Source: Sipunculus nudus | Lineage: Eukaryota; Annelida; Sipuncula; Golfingiida; Sipunculidae | Assembly: GCA_026874595.1 (NCBI GenBank) | Contig: CM049310.1 | Span: 53,943,058 to 54,007,057 of the forward strand | Direction: 5' to 3' | Length of the DNA stretch: 64,000 nucleotides | Part shown: positions 50,148-61,211 of the stretch, in pieces | Layout of the letters: the number at the start of each line of letters is the position of its first letter | Position numbering within the stretch: position 1 is the first letter of the stretch | The notes under the pieces: model-generated | Database searches by the model: none | What the model saw: the letters and a program-made list of their open reading frames with translations, nothing else | What the model was told of the DNA's origin: nothing | Program-made: the position numbers and the translations under genes

Positions 50148-52332
50148 ATGTCTCCACTAAAACCGTATGTTTTGTATTTTCTGTTACCAGTGACATTCTG
50201 CTTCCCCGGATACCTGTTGTCGTCAAGGAAACAAGGTATTTTTTTAAGCATGGGTCTTCCTTTATGATTCAAATTAAACGGTCAAGGTGTATACCTAGTG
50301 TAATTGTGGTGTTATTACATTTTTTACAATATGTTTGTGGAAATAGAATACTAGACATGCTAGGCCGTTAGTTATAATATTTACAAGAACATATATATGT
50401 ATCATTGAATGTAATTCAATGCCTAGATGAAGATCTATGGACATACTAGCGTCCTGCACAGTCTGTGAAGTAAATCTTTGACATTTGCATATAACTACGT
50501 CACAAGATAGTAGAATGTGTTTCCCTGGCATTTGCAAGTTACAAAACGATTCAGGTAAAGAATGGTGATGGCTGATTGACCAACACTTTGTTCAGTGAAA
50601 CAATTCAAGCTCCAGATTTAAAAATACCATTTAATATTTACTTGAAATGATCGCTGTATTTTATTTAAATAAACAACTTGATTAGTCCATTTTAAACATA
50701 AGAAGACAATATTTCATTTATAACTGTGTGAAATGTTTATTGTTGGAATCATCTTAATACCTTTCTTGCAGAAACGCCGGTATCCAACGTAGACAAAGCT
50801 CAATGGATGTCCCAGATTTGGTCACACATAGGCTCAAAGAGGTTAAGTGAGATCGTGTTCCCTGGCTCTCACGATTCTGCAACGTCCGGTACCAACGAAG
50901 ACTTCATTTTGGTCAGAAGAACGGAACTCTTTGAACTTGCCCAAGACTTAACACCTGGAGTTCTAGTCAACTGGTCAAAAACACAACCAGACAATCTTTG
51001 GAATCAGCTGATGACCGGTTACAGATACTTTGACCTTCGTATTGCGGATGTAGAAGAGGAAGACTTCGGCAACTTCCGCTGGTGGCATTCCATCACTGCT
51101 GACGTCATCTATGAGGGACTTGAACAAATCCGTCGGTTTGCTTCCACCTACCCAAATGAAATTCTTCTTCTAGATTTTGGTCATTTTGCAAAACCGGGTA
51201 ATTCAACAGATTTTCCTATTTTACCCATTCCAAACCGTCGGAAAGATGAACTGACAGACATACTCTTGTTCGCATTAGAAGACCACCTGGTACCGTATCT
51301 TGTCGTCGGACCTAACCCAACTTTCGATCAGGTCAGGGCAACAAACAGGAATGTTATAGCGATTATTCGTGATGATTACATACAGGGAAAACATCCAAAT
51401 TTTTGGCCAGGTTCTGTTAAACAAACTGCATGGGCGGGTCGTACAAACACCGAAGATCTGTTCTTACAAAGATCAGATCTGCTAAGATACTTTCATGAAA
51501 ATCATAACGGGATGATGACAGAAGTAGCACATGCATAACTGCAGATGAACGTATGATCATCGCAGGGTTAATCAGAAGATTCGGAGATGACCCAGATGTT
51601 ATTGGTATTATAGAAATTATCTTACCAGAACTTCTGGGGGTTGATCCGGATACCATGAGCTTTGAAGGAATGTGGGTTGATTTACTCACAATGGCTAATC
51701 TCGGCGCCAACACCAATGGTATGTGGACTCGGTCGCCCCAGCACTTCACCAATGGTGGGTCCGTACATTATGTTGGCTCTAATTATATGATGCGATACTG
51801 GTTGTCAAGACCTGCCTTGTACAGAATGAACATCCACTCTATCGATGACACGCCGTCCTCACAACTGGTTGACCTCGCAATCCAAGCTAATCAAGGACTG
51901 ATACCCAGAGAAGTGGCTATAACATTCCAGGGCAACTCCATGGACGGCTTCTACGAGTGGGACGGACTGGTCGCCAGAAGAGGGACAGAAGGGTACAATT
52001 GCACGACAGGGGTCGCTCGCTACAAAGTCACGTCCCAGGGTACCGATGTGGTCACGTGGACAGACTTCCCCCAGAAGACCGATTTGGTGTTCCAGGAGGG
52101 ACAGTTCCCCGCTGATGCCCAGGTGTGGCTGGAAGTAGGAAGTGACGGGGAAAACTGGCACGCTATTTATAACGGCGTCATACAGTCAATGATCCAGTCC
52201 AACTACGACATCTACATGAGGAGTTCGGTAGAAGAAAACAACACCGGACTCGCTTACCTGTCTCAACAGTACAACTTGTTTGGGGAAAACTGTACCCTTC
52301 CAGCTGGAGCTGAGCACAGCGTAAGATGGTAA
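50148..52332 (+). CDS. secreted PI-PLC X-domain protein, copy A, one-base frameshift
   Basis: Exon 1 is 50148-50235 (29 codons plus G, donor GTATTT) and encodes a signal peptide with a hydrophobic core (VLYFLLPVTFCF). Exon 2 is 50772-52332 (acceptor TTGCAG). The PI-PLC X fold is visible: GSHD (His63, Asp64), YFDLR (Arg119) and WWHS (His135) correspond to the catalytic His, Asp, Arg and second His of the family. The C-terminal third is an unassigned domain. The family cleaves phosphoinositides or GPI lipids; activity here is inferred. Compared with copy B, one base is missing between about 51527 and 51532. The frame therefore stops at 51536 after residue 273, and the remaining open frame resumes at 51553. 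Total length is exactly one base short of copy B. This is either an assembly error or a recent pseudogene; the rest is undamaged. Confidence 0.85.
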
Positions 52333-52339
52333 AATATGG

Positions 52340-52345
52340 AATAAA
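52340..52345 (+). terminator. polyadenylation signal, PLC copy A
   Basis: AATAAA begins eight bases after the stop codon. Copy B has the same signal four bases after its stop, which supports use. It implies a very short 3' UTR. Confidence 0.55.
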
Positions 52346-52837
52346 ATTTTTAATTGTTGAATTTGACTGGTCATCGGGTTCCAATACAGCTTGTATAAAT
52401 CCGATAGCAGGTTTTAATCGTCAGTCAGCCAGGTAGAGCCAGTTGCAGGTGCGTTATTACAAATGACCTCGTTTGTTGCTCTCAGTGTTCTGGGTCGTCC
52501 GCTTTTAAAGTCTATGAGTTAATCGCAATACAAATAAATAATTACGCTATAGAGGATATTGACTTTATAGATATCTGTTTATAGAATATAACATGTAACA
52601 ACTATGACTATGTTTAAATATACCTACAGCTTTAACCACTACCTATCATAAACCAAAAAAGTGACAAAATCAAATATATAAAGGTTACAGAGGAAATTAA
52701 AAGATTATCCTTGAAGATTGGGTTTGTCTGTATTTTCAAAGTCTACAATCGTGCCAAAACATTAGAGATAAGATACAATATGTAAATATGTGTTGAAAAA
52801 AAGGTCTTTTTATCAAACTATTGTGAACATATTAGTG
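52346..52837. other. 3' flank of PLC copy A, inside the tandem duplication
   Basis: Recognisably homologous to the 3' flank of copy B (60126-60515), for example GACAAAATCAAATATATA matching GGCAAAATCAAATATATA. No gene. Confidence 0.6.
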
Positions 52838-54492
52838 TTTTAGTTCAGCTGATTTTTAGCCATCTGTGCTATAGTCGTGGTCTATCGTCCGTCCGTCCGT
52901 CCTTCTGTCCGTCGGGCCGTCCTGCCGTCCGTACGTACGACAGGCACGTTTCGACAACGTTGGACTTACGAATCCGAAATTAGGCACACAGTTAGATGTC
53001 CCTGTGTTCTCATACCAAACCCGAAACTGGGTGTCTATGACTTCGTTTCTTCGGGAAATTTAAGGAAAACTTCAATTTTTTTATTTAAAACTTATTTTCA
53101 CACTTCATGAATGCCTAGTGTAAAAACCACTCATCTGTTTTTCTTCATATTTGCAATAAATATTTCCCTATATAGTTCCTATGTACATGCCAGAAATTAG
53201 GTGAGTATTACGTAATTAAAAGTTAAAATCAAAATTCAATTCGATACCCAAAATTTGATTAGAATATTGTAATTTTATTAAGATAATAGCATAAATATAA
53301 AATTGGAAGCTTAAATTTTGCCCAGGGTTGACCATGGCAGTGTTTTTTTCCCTGTAAGTACATTTGATTTATTTTTTTTTACAGTAGATACACAAAGGGA
53401 CGTAATCTGTTAACCTGTGAAATGTGAAAATTAAAGCTAAAAAATAAGCTAGTTATTGAAGTTTTTCAGAGGCTCTAATGGATTTACATTTTGAAGAACC
53501 AGACTTCTGGTCACTACAGCCTTATTAGTGATGCAACACTGGCGGAGCATTCCTGCTGTCACAGATGTAGAAATATATTCATGTGGCCTCATTCATGTTT
53601 TTGTTATTGTTAACTGTATTTCTTTAAGTCTAATGCTGTGTTGATCAAATGTAAACAATTTTTCTTCAGAAAGTAGTTCAAGGTGTAATCCAGAAAATAC
53701 CAAGTTGTGCTGATGTTAATTCATGATGTAGCAATTTTAGATAAACTAATTTTCCTTTAAATAGTTAAAGGAATTAAAATAAAATTAAACAAAACAGTAG
53801 GCATAATCTGATAATTTTTGAACCAAATAATGGATAGACAAAGGAGCAATAGGAATTGTGAATTCTGAATCCAGAGGTAGAAATATTTTCATGTGATCTT
53901 CCCTCCCCCTCCCCACCCCCAGCTGACCCACCCGTTACCCACCAAATATGTTGCGATACGTATTGTTATTGTTAACTTTAATTATCTAATTGTAAAGCTG
54001 TTTCCGAACAAATGTACACAATTTTTGTGAATTCTGTATCAAGAGTTATTTTCATATATTTATTGTTTTGCAAATAAAAAAATTATAAATAAATAAATAC
54101 ATCTGTGTACCTAATGTGATGTTGCCTGACCAGATTAACTATATTATACAACAGCTCATCTCTACTTGCTTCCTTATCCTATATTTTACAGGGTTTCATA
54201 TGTTCCCAGTGGGTATTTTAAACACATATTACTCTCACATAGTTGATATACAGATAGTTTTACAAATATTTGATCATGAGAAGTTCCTTCATCTTTGATG
54301 TAATCCATTAAAGAGCACATGTATTAGTTGTCTTGCATTCATATATATTGAATTTGATTATCACAAAATGGCAAGGCCAATTGCTCTTAGCTTTTCAAAT
54401 GCTAATATGCAACGAAATAGAAAGAAGTACATTCTGCATTAGCTAAAATTTTCGAACTTTAGCTGAGCGCCGTGACTCATGGGTCTCTTGTT
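52838..54492 (+). mobile_element. 1.65-kb non-autonomous repeat inserted in duplication unit A
   Basis: It begins near TTTTAGTTCAGCTGATTTTTAG and a CCGT-rich tract (52886-52940), and ends AGCTGAGCGCCGTGACTCATGGG. Copy B flank runs straight from the ATCAAACT segment to the TGTTATCACCGT segment (about 60488-60560) without it. Unit B therefore shows an empty site and the insertion post-dates the duplication. The same start and end frame the shorter element at 41651-42380. No transposase or other long ORF is inside, so it is non-autonomous. The target duplication is not resolved. Confidence 0.6.
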
Positions 54493-56514
54493 TATTATTT
54501 TACCATATGGAAGGTCTCTGCTGATTTCAACATGTGTCAGATGTTATCACCGTCACTGACAATCCTTCGTATACAGTCGGGCTTTTTTTATAATCAGAGG
54601 TACATCACTGAGAAAACTTCTCCAGAATTGACCTGGATATCAACGCGGTCACTGGTCTGATGCATACGTCATGCGTGTATATTTCAGTCCTTGTTAGTCT
54701 GGATCATAAAACTCGTATAGAGGTCGTCTTACATACCAATTTCCGTATTGCCTTTTAAGGCGTGAACAAAAGAAAGCAAAGCATTTCTAGAAGTTACCAA
54801 ATCTCACCACAATCGGTCCATTAAAAAGCCATTCTATGCCTTCAATGTTTTATTACCCAGTGCATTGATTGTCTTGGTATATGATAGATTGATTGATCTT
54901 GGGTAGCTTTATCGGTTGTACAAGACTAGAGATGACATTTGTAAATCACGTTTACACAAGTTCGACTTTGATACTGACTAGTGATAAAAATATAAGAATT
55001 TAGCTCTGTATTTGATTATCTATCTCTGGACCATGACACTTATATAAAAGCCATCTGTCAGAAATATTCTTTGGTCACCATGGTCAGTTTAAAACGATTT
55101 AGATGAATTAATGTAAATATCAAATGTGAAAAACAGACCGTATTTAGTAAAAAGTCCGAAAAAAACTTTAATTTAATCATAACTGATGCGTGGACTGCCT
55201 TGATATTTGATATATGCTTATTGCCTATGCGAGGAGGTTATACATTCATCCCGTCCGTGAGTGCGTTTTATGTGTGCTTGTATGTGTGTTTGTTCACAAC
55301 CTAACTCACGCAATCACAAACGGAATCGCATGATTCTTGGGGCAATTCAGGCATCGGACCCGGTTCGGTGTGGGTCCGGAGAATATTCACAAACGCTCAG
55401 TTATCTGGAAACATGAGCCGAATACTTGAATGCAAACAGGATTTTGGGATCTTCATACAAGAGTAACCCCCATATGGCGGAGTAAATATAAAGCGGCCCA
55501 ATCACCTATAAAGCATATTGAATGAACACGAAAAATAGCTTCTTTCCTTTAAAATAAACATGTACCCGCCAAAATATTGCCTTGAAACCGTTTGCTTACT
55601 CCTGTAAACGAGTGTTAAAAACAGTGTATCGGTCGCGATCACAATTGTCAACATAAACACAGCGCTTCGGGTCGTGTGCATCGCGGAGCCATAACACGTG
55701 TCAATCAGGAGATGACTCGTCTGACTTTGCCACAAAAATGTAATATATGTCCCGCTGGCTAAAACTTCACGTGTTGAGGCTTATATTCGGACCTCCGGTC
55801 ACGTGGCCTTATCATGGTAAACGGACACGTGGGCTATGTTTACCAATACGCAGAGCCATAACATGGTGTTAAACAGCCGTGTTCGAGGTACTATGACTGT
55901 GTCTTGGGATGGTTTTGCTGGGAAACTTTTGTATAAAGCAAAACTGAACTGATAGTGTGAAAGAATAGGCATAGTATTGCTTCTGATTGTGTCCCTTTAA
56001 AGTTTAAAGCTGTCAGTCATGAGAAAATTTTCACTTATATAAATGGATTTAGTCCATAAGATTAATTCTGTACATGGGCCTCACCTGTGTCTGAACAGAA
56101 TAAGGTAAACCCGTTCTTGGAAAGAATTACAAAATATTAAACTTTATTGTAAGTGTTCCACATTAGTAAAATTCTTAGATCTCTCAGTTGTTCTCGCATG
56201 AATTGTCTTGAACTTTGTTATGCATGATGATCTGGGATATAAATACAGATCATACTATACTTGTGATGCCAGCTGTAATTCCATCATTTTGTTCAAACAT
56301 ATTGGTTATTTTTAAACTGGCAGAATAGTAGTCATGCAAAATGAACAAGTAACTTCTTCAAAACATAGACAAAAAGGTACATCTTGAGGAAACATTCTTA
56401 TCACTAATACCTGCATGGATTACCTCGCATGAAGTATGGTTCGATGCTTGAATTCTTTTACAAATTAGTTTAGATAATAGAACCTGTTGAATCACCGCAT
56501 GAAGTCCGGTGGTC
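54493..56514. other. intergenic part of duplication unit A
   Basis: Collinear, with interruptions, with 60516-63694. Shared blocks include TGTTATCACCGTCACTGA, TACGTCATGCGTGT, AGTTCGACTTTGATACTGAC and ATCTGTCAGAAATATTCTTT. No complete gene. GC-richer sequence at 55230-55400 has a repeat-like look but no identified relative. Confidence 0.55.
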
Positions 56515-56581
56515 ATGATGGGGGCACATTGGTATCCCGGGTTCTTTCTGTTACATTTTTTTCTGTTCTGTTTATCCAGAG
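56515..56581 (+). CDS. second-type signal-peptide first exon, orphan or alternative
   Basis: Two in-frame ATGs (56515, 56518) open 22 codons reading MMGAHWYPGFFLLHFF, then LFCLSR plus one base G, followed by the donor GTAGGT. This is a classic signal-peptide core ending in phase 1, the same phase as the first exons of both PLC copies. It could therefore splice to the copy B exon at 58555 (1973 bp downstream). A matching exon of identical length lies at 63695. No PLC body lies between here and copy B's own first exon. It may be an alternative first exon of copy B, or the remnant of a lost paralogue. No transcript evidence is available. Confidence 0.5.
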
Positions 56582-56794
56582 GTAGGTATAACTAAATAAC
56601 ACACCCACTTATTGCCCGACTTAACAATCTGTCGGATATATATGCCGTTTTATTAAGTGGGATTCTCTGTTTATATTAATGAATTGTTTACTCATCCTTA
56701 CGACATCTCTCGTATCAATTTTAGAGGATTTAGATCTAATGTTTTCGTTTGTACATTTTATTATAACTGCATTTCAATTTTCTATCTCGTCGAA

Positions 56795-56835
<41 letters not shown>

Positions 56836-57050
56836 AATTTTCTACTCATTTTAATTATAAAGTAAACTGTTATACTCCGCTTTGAAAAAGATGTATGCAC
56901 TTAGAGTTTGACATGGAAATCTGGCACCATACTAATTTATGTGTGGTGCATTTTATTAAAACGAAAGATATAATTTCTAGATGAACTGTAAATTTAAATG
57001 GTATTTCACAGAACAACTTCTTAATCCTTTTGATAATAATAATACATAGG

Positions 57051-57102
<52 letters not shown>

Positions 57103-57230
57103 GAGAGAGAGAGAATGAAAGCAGTTTACACCTGGTCAACCGATAATCTTTTAACTTAAGAACTCCTCACGGAGGGGTTTCCCAGTATATCTATCAATAA
57201 ACCAGCAAATTATATGTTAGAAGTTTACTG
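56582..57230. other. intergenic with (CA)n and (AT)n microsatellites
   Basis: (CA)n near 56802-56826 running into AT, and (AT)n at about 57052-57098 followed by GA repeats. No exon resembling the PLC body follows the orphan first exon here. Confidence 0.6.
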
Positions 57231-57725
57231 GCACAATTTGGAGCACATATAGAAAAAAAATATGAAACCATATTCAGATAGCGTTTACAATGTGAGCCAA
57301 ACTCACTGAAATTCTTCCTCGCCTCGAAATTCGCACTAGCCAACCAGTCATGACCAGAAACGGTTTAACATTGCTAATGGAACCATCCCTTTTGGCAATG
57401 CAAATCAGAAATCTAGACACCGTGTGATCGAAATACCCAAATAGTCAAAGTGACGATTGTAGTGATTTTTCCGATATCATAAAGTACCATTAAGGATAAA
57501 CACCTGGTATCTTGGCATGCGTTCCTACTCACGTGAATTATATGCATGAGCATATCAGATATTTCGCAACCGATTTGCAAAAATTTGCAAATTTTAGTTT
57601 CAAACAATCATGACACATAGACAATGCCCTGTTCCACGCTCATTATATTAGCCCAGACCCCGAAGGGGTGAGGACCACTGAGGACTGCATGCAAACTGCG
57701 CATAACTGGAATTACTGCAAGTGTA
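57231..57725. repeat. interspersed repeat family 3, copy 2
   Basis: Collinear with 39941-40418 through ATTTGGAGCA, ATGAAACCATATTCAGATA, GTCAAAGTGACGATT, CAGATATTTCGCAA, CTGTTCCACGC and CCCAGACCCC. It ends about 40 bp before the conserved promoter region of PLC copy B. No counterpart precedes copy A, so it may have inserted after the duplication. Confidence 0.7.
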
Positions 57726-57764
57726 AATTGTAAAATTGACTTTTTTAATCATATCAGCATATGT

Positions 57765-58006
57765 CAATATTTAGCCGAGATCCATCAACACACAGCCAAG
57801 TCGCTGTACACGCGGAACATTCCGGAACAAATCTTAAAAAAGCTATCGGCGTTATTTTTAAAACCATTGCCAATCAACACGTATCACTCCGTCTTTATCA
57901 GGTGAGTGACTTTTGCACTGCCCATATATATTTACCCTAAAATCAGCTGGCTGTTCACACGCCTATGAGTTGACACCATAATACTTCCAGCACAGCAGCG
58001 TCGGCC
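57765..58006 (+). promoter_or_regulatory. proximal promoter and 5' UTR of PLC copy B
   Basis: Homologous to 49905-50147. A TATA-like CATATATATTTA lies at about 57922-57934, within the conserved TTTTGCACTGCCC to AAAATCAGCTGGCTGTTCACA stretch. This places it about 75-85 bp before the start codon. The match to a TATA box is better than in copy A. Confidence 0.45.
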
Positions 58007-60116
58007 ATGTCTCAACTGAGACTGCGTGTCTTACATTTTCTGATACCTGTGATATTCTGCATCCAAGGATATATCTCTTCACCAAGGAAACAAGGTATAC
58101 TTATAACATCGATCTTCCTTTTATGATACAAAATAAAAGGTTAATAAAATAGAAGGGAATTAAAGTAAAAAAATGCCCATATGCAGTAATAACGAATGAC
58201 AAAGAATAGATTCACATGACAATACGTTGGTTTTACATCAATGTGTACTTTTGTGGTCTTTTTACACTATTTTATTTTGGAAATAGAGATCTAGGCCTGC
58301 CAAGAAGTTAATGCTGGTGATCCCCTCTTCCTTGCATACTAGAAACATACGCATTAGGCCAAAGATGGCGATTTCTGAATGACCAGCGCTATATGTGCAA
58401 TGAAACACTATTAAATTAAAATGTTCACGGAATTTCACTATTATGAAAGACTTATTGTTTATTCTATTTTAAAACGTAATTATTCAAATTACTTCATTAC
58501 AACTATGTAAAATGTTTCATTTTGTAATCATCTTAATAAATTACTTTTTTTCAGAAACGCACGTATCAAACGTTGACAAAGCTCAATGGATGTCCCAGAT
58601 TTGGTCACACATTAGATCAAAGAGGTTGGGTGAGATTGTGTTCCCTGGATCCCACGACGCTGCAACTTCCGGTACCAATGAAGACTTCATTTTGGTCAGA
58701 AGAACGGAACTCTTTGAACTTGCCCAAGACTTAACACCGGGAGTTCTTGTCAACTGGTCAAAAACACAACCGGAAGATCTTTGGAATCAGCTGATGACCG
58801 GTTACAGATACTTTGACCTTCGTATTGCAGATGTAGAAGAGGAAGACTTCGGCAACTTCCGCTGGTGGCATTCCATCACTGCTGACGTCATCTATGAGGG
58901 ACTGGAACAAATTCGTCGGTTTGCTTCCACCTACCCAAATGAAATTCTTCTTCTAGATTTTGGTCATTTTGCAAAACCGGGTAATTCAACGGATTTTCCT
59001 ACTTTACCCATTCCAAACCGACGGAAAGATGAACTGACAGACATACTCTTGTTCGCACTAGAAGACCACCTGGTACCGTATCCTGTTGTCGGACCTAACC
59101 CAACTTTCGATCAGGTCAGAGCAACAAACAGGAGTGTTATAGCAATTATTCGCGATGATTACATCCAGGCAAAACATCCAAACTTTTGGCCAAGTTCTGT
59201 TAAACAAACTAGATTTTCGGGTCGTACAAACACCGAAGATCTGTTCTTACACAGATCTGATGCCCTGAGATTCTTTCATGAAAATCATAACGAAAGGATG
59301 ACTGAAACCTCACTCTGCATTACCCCAGATGAACGTATGATAATCGCAGGGCTGACCAGAAGATTCGGAGATGATCCAGATGTTATTGGAATAATTGAAA
59401 TTATCTTACCAGAACTTCTGGGGGTTGATCCGGATACCATGAGCTTTGAAGGAATGTGGGTTGATTTACTTACGATGGCTAATCTCGGCGCCAACACCTA
59501 TGGTATGTGGACTCGGTCTCCCCAGCACTTCACCAATGGTGGGTCCGTGCATTATGTTGGCACAAATAACATGATGCGATACTGGTTGTCAAGACCTGCC
59601 TTGTACAGAATGAACATCCACTACATAGACGACACGCTTTCGTCACAACTGGTTGACCTCGCAATTCAAGCTAATCAAGGGCAGATACCAAGAGAAGTGG
59701 CCATAACTTTCCAGGGCAACTCCATGGACGGCTTCTACGAGTGGGATGGACTGGTCGCCAGAAGAGGGACAGAAGGATACAACTGTACGACAGGGGTCGC
59801 TCGCTACAAAGTCACGTCCCAGGGTACTGATGTGGTCACGTGGACAGACTTCCCCCAAAAGACCGATTTAGTGTTCCAGGAGGGACAGTTCCCCGCTGAC
59901 GCCCAGGTTTGGCTGGAAGTAGGAAGTGACGGGGAAAACTGGCACGCTATTTATAACGGGGTCATACAGTCAATGATCCAGTCCAACTACGACATCTACA
60001 TGAGGAGTTCGGTGGAAGAAAACAACTCCGGATTCGCTTACCTGTCTCAGCAGTTCAACTTGTTTGGGGAAAAGTGTACCCTTCCAGCTGGAGCTGAGCA
60101 CAGCGTTAGATGGTAA
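58007..60116 (+). CDS. secreted PI-PLC X-domain protein, copy B (intact, 549 aa)
   Basis: Exon 1 is 58007-58094 (29 codons plus G, donor GTATAC), a signal peptide (LRVLHFLIPVIFCIQG). Exon 2 is 58555-60116 (acceptor TTTTTCAG). A phase-1 junction builds a Glu codon, as in copy A. Catalytic-type residues of the PI-PLC X domain are GSHD (His63/Asp64), YFDLR (Arg119) and RWWHS (His135). A GLEQIRRFASTYPNEILLLD helix-strand segment follows. The C-terminal part (about residues 420-549), rich in Trp and Gly, is an unassigned domain, probably beta. NST and NCT sequons fit secretion. The likely role is extracellular or membrane-lipid hydrolysis; this is family inference and substrate is unknown. The open frame extends upstream to 58512 only through the intron; the spliced start at 58007 is preferred because it supplies the signal peptide and is conserved in copy A. 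It does not look like intracellular PLCXD1-3, which lack signal peptides. Confidence 0.93.
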
Positions 60117-60119
60117 ATC

Positions 60120-60125
60120 AATAAA
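60120..60125 (+). terminator. polyadenylation signal, PLC copy B
   Basis: AATAAA begins four bases after the stop codon, paralleling copy A. Confidence 0.55.
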
Positions 60126-60643
60126 TAGTATAATTTTCTATTGTATTGGACATTGGTTTCTGCAAGTCCGAAAACAATTTTAATCAACAGTCCGCCATGT
60201 AAAATGAATGGCGGATGCTAACCTTCAAACGCAACTCCATTATAATATATCTATATTAGTATGGTTTTATAGAATATCGGCTTCATAGAAAATCAACATT
60301 TATAACAACAGGTCACTAGCAATCTTAAAGGTGAAAGGGTGTGGCAAAATCAAATATATACAAGGTTCATTAAAAAATTAAAAGCTTAGCCTTGCAGTTT
60401 GGATTTGTTTATATTTTACTGTCCATATCGTTTCAACACACCATAGATAATAAACATAATATATACATGTATAGGGAAAAGGTGGTGTTATCAAACTGTT
60501 GTTGTCAGACTAGTTTCTTGCAATCTGGTAGGTTTGGGATCGTCCAGTGTCCAACTGTTATCACCGTTACTGAACAATCCTTCGTCTACCTTCGTCTATT
60601 ACCATCATGGAGTAAACTTCTCCACTATGGCGGTGTAAAGACC
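60126..60643. other. 3' flank of PLC copy B
   Basis: Homologous to 52346-52837 plus 54493 onward. The junction near 60515 is the empty site of the 1.65-kb insertion in unit A. No gene. Confidence 0.6.
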
Positions 60644-60649
60644 AGGTAA

Positions 60650-61211
60650 CCCCCCCCCCCCACCCATTCAGGTTATCACGGGAATGTTAGATACATGTGA
60701 GATTACTCCCGGGCTCAACCTAAACCTGATTTCAGGTTAACCCCGACCTGCCCAAACTATACCTCCTCGCTGATTTAAATAAACGATAACTTCTTATTTT
60801 TAAACTCATGATATATTCTCATTTTTTTTAATTAATCACATGAGAGATACGATATAAAATTGAATCAACATACGAAAGCAAATGTCACAATAAGTTAATT
60901 ATATTGTTAGTTATACTTACATAGAATCTTACACTTTCATCAGAGCGCATGACCCAATGCATACAAGCATAAGATATACAAAGATTAAACCTAATTTGAG
61001 AAATCCAGAATGAAAAAAAAGTAAGCGTATAAGAAAGTAAACATAAAGAAACCGCTGTCTTGTAGGGGAAATCTGAAATCATAGGGGTAATCTATAGTTT
61101 TTTTTTTCAAGTTACCCCAAGGTAATCGGAAATCGATTTCTAGTTACCCAAATTACCCCGGATAATCTTAAGCGGGGTACGCTGAAATCGCTACAGCGGG
61201 CCTTTAGGTAA
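60650..61211. mobile_element. 0.56-kb insertion in duplication unit B with 6-bp target duplication
   Basis: AGGTAA occurs at 60644-60649 and 61206-61211, and the sequence between is absent from unit A. Joining the flanks, GACC-AGGTAA-ACGACC-CGATAG in B matches GACC-TGGATATCAACGCGG in A near 54636. The insert opens with a long C tract and contains several TACCCC/GGTTAACCCC motifs near both ends. It has no coding capacity. The element class is unassigned. Confidence 0.6.

Noticed and set aside
50807-51538. Treating PLC copy A as two separate genes (50807-51538 and 51553-52332)
   Set aside because: The two frames align end to end with one continuous exon of copy B; a single missing base separates them.
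51859-52161. Minus-strand open frames opposite the PLC exons
   Set aside because: Antisense shadows of strongly coding + strand sequence. The equivalent shadow recurs opposite copy B.
58512-58554. Unspliced start for PLC copy B giving a 534-aa protein
   Set aside because: This stretch is intron ending in a TTTTTCAG acceptor. The spliced start at 58007 is conserved with copy A and supplies a signal peptide in the right phase.
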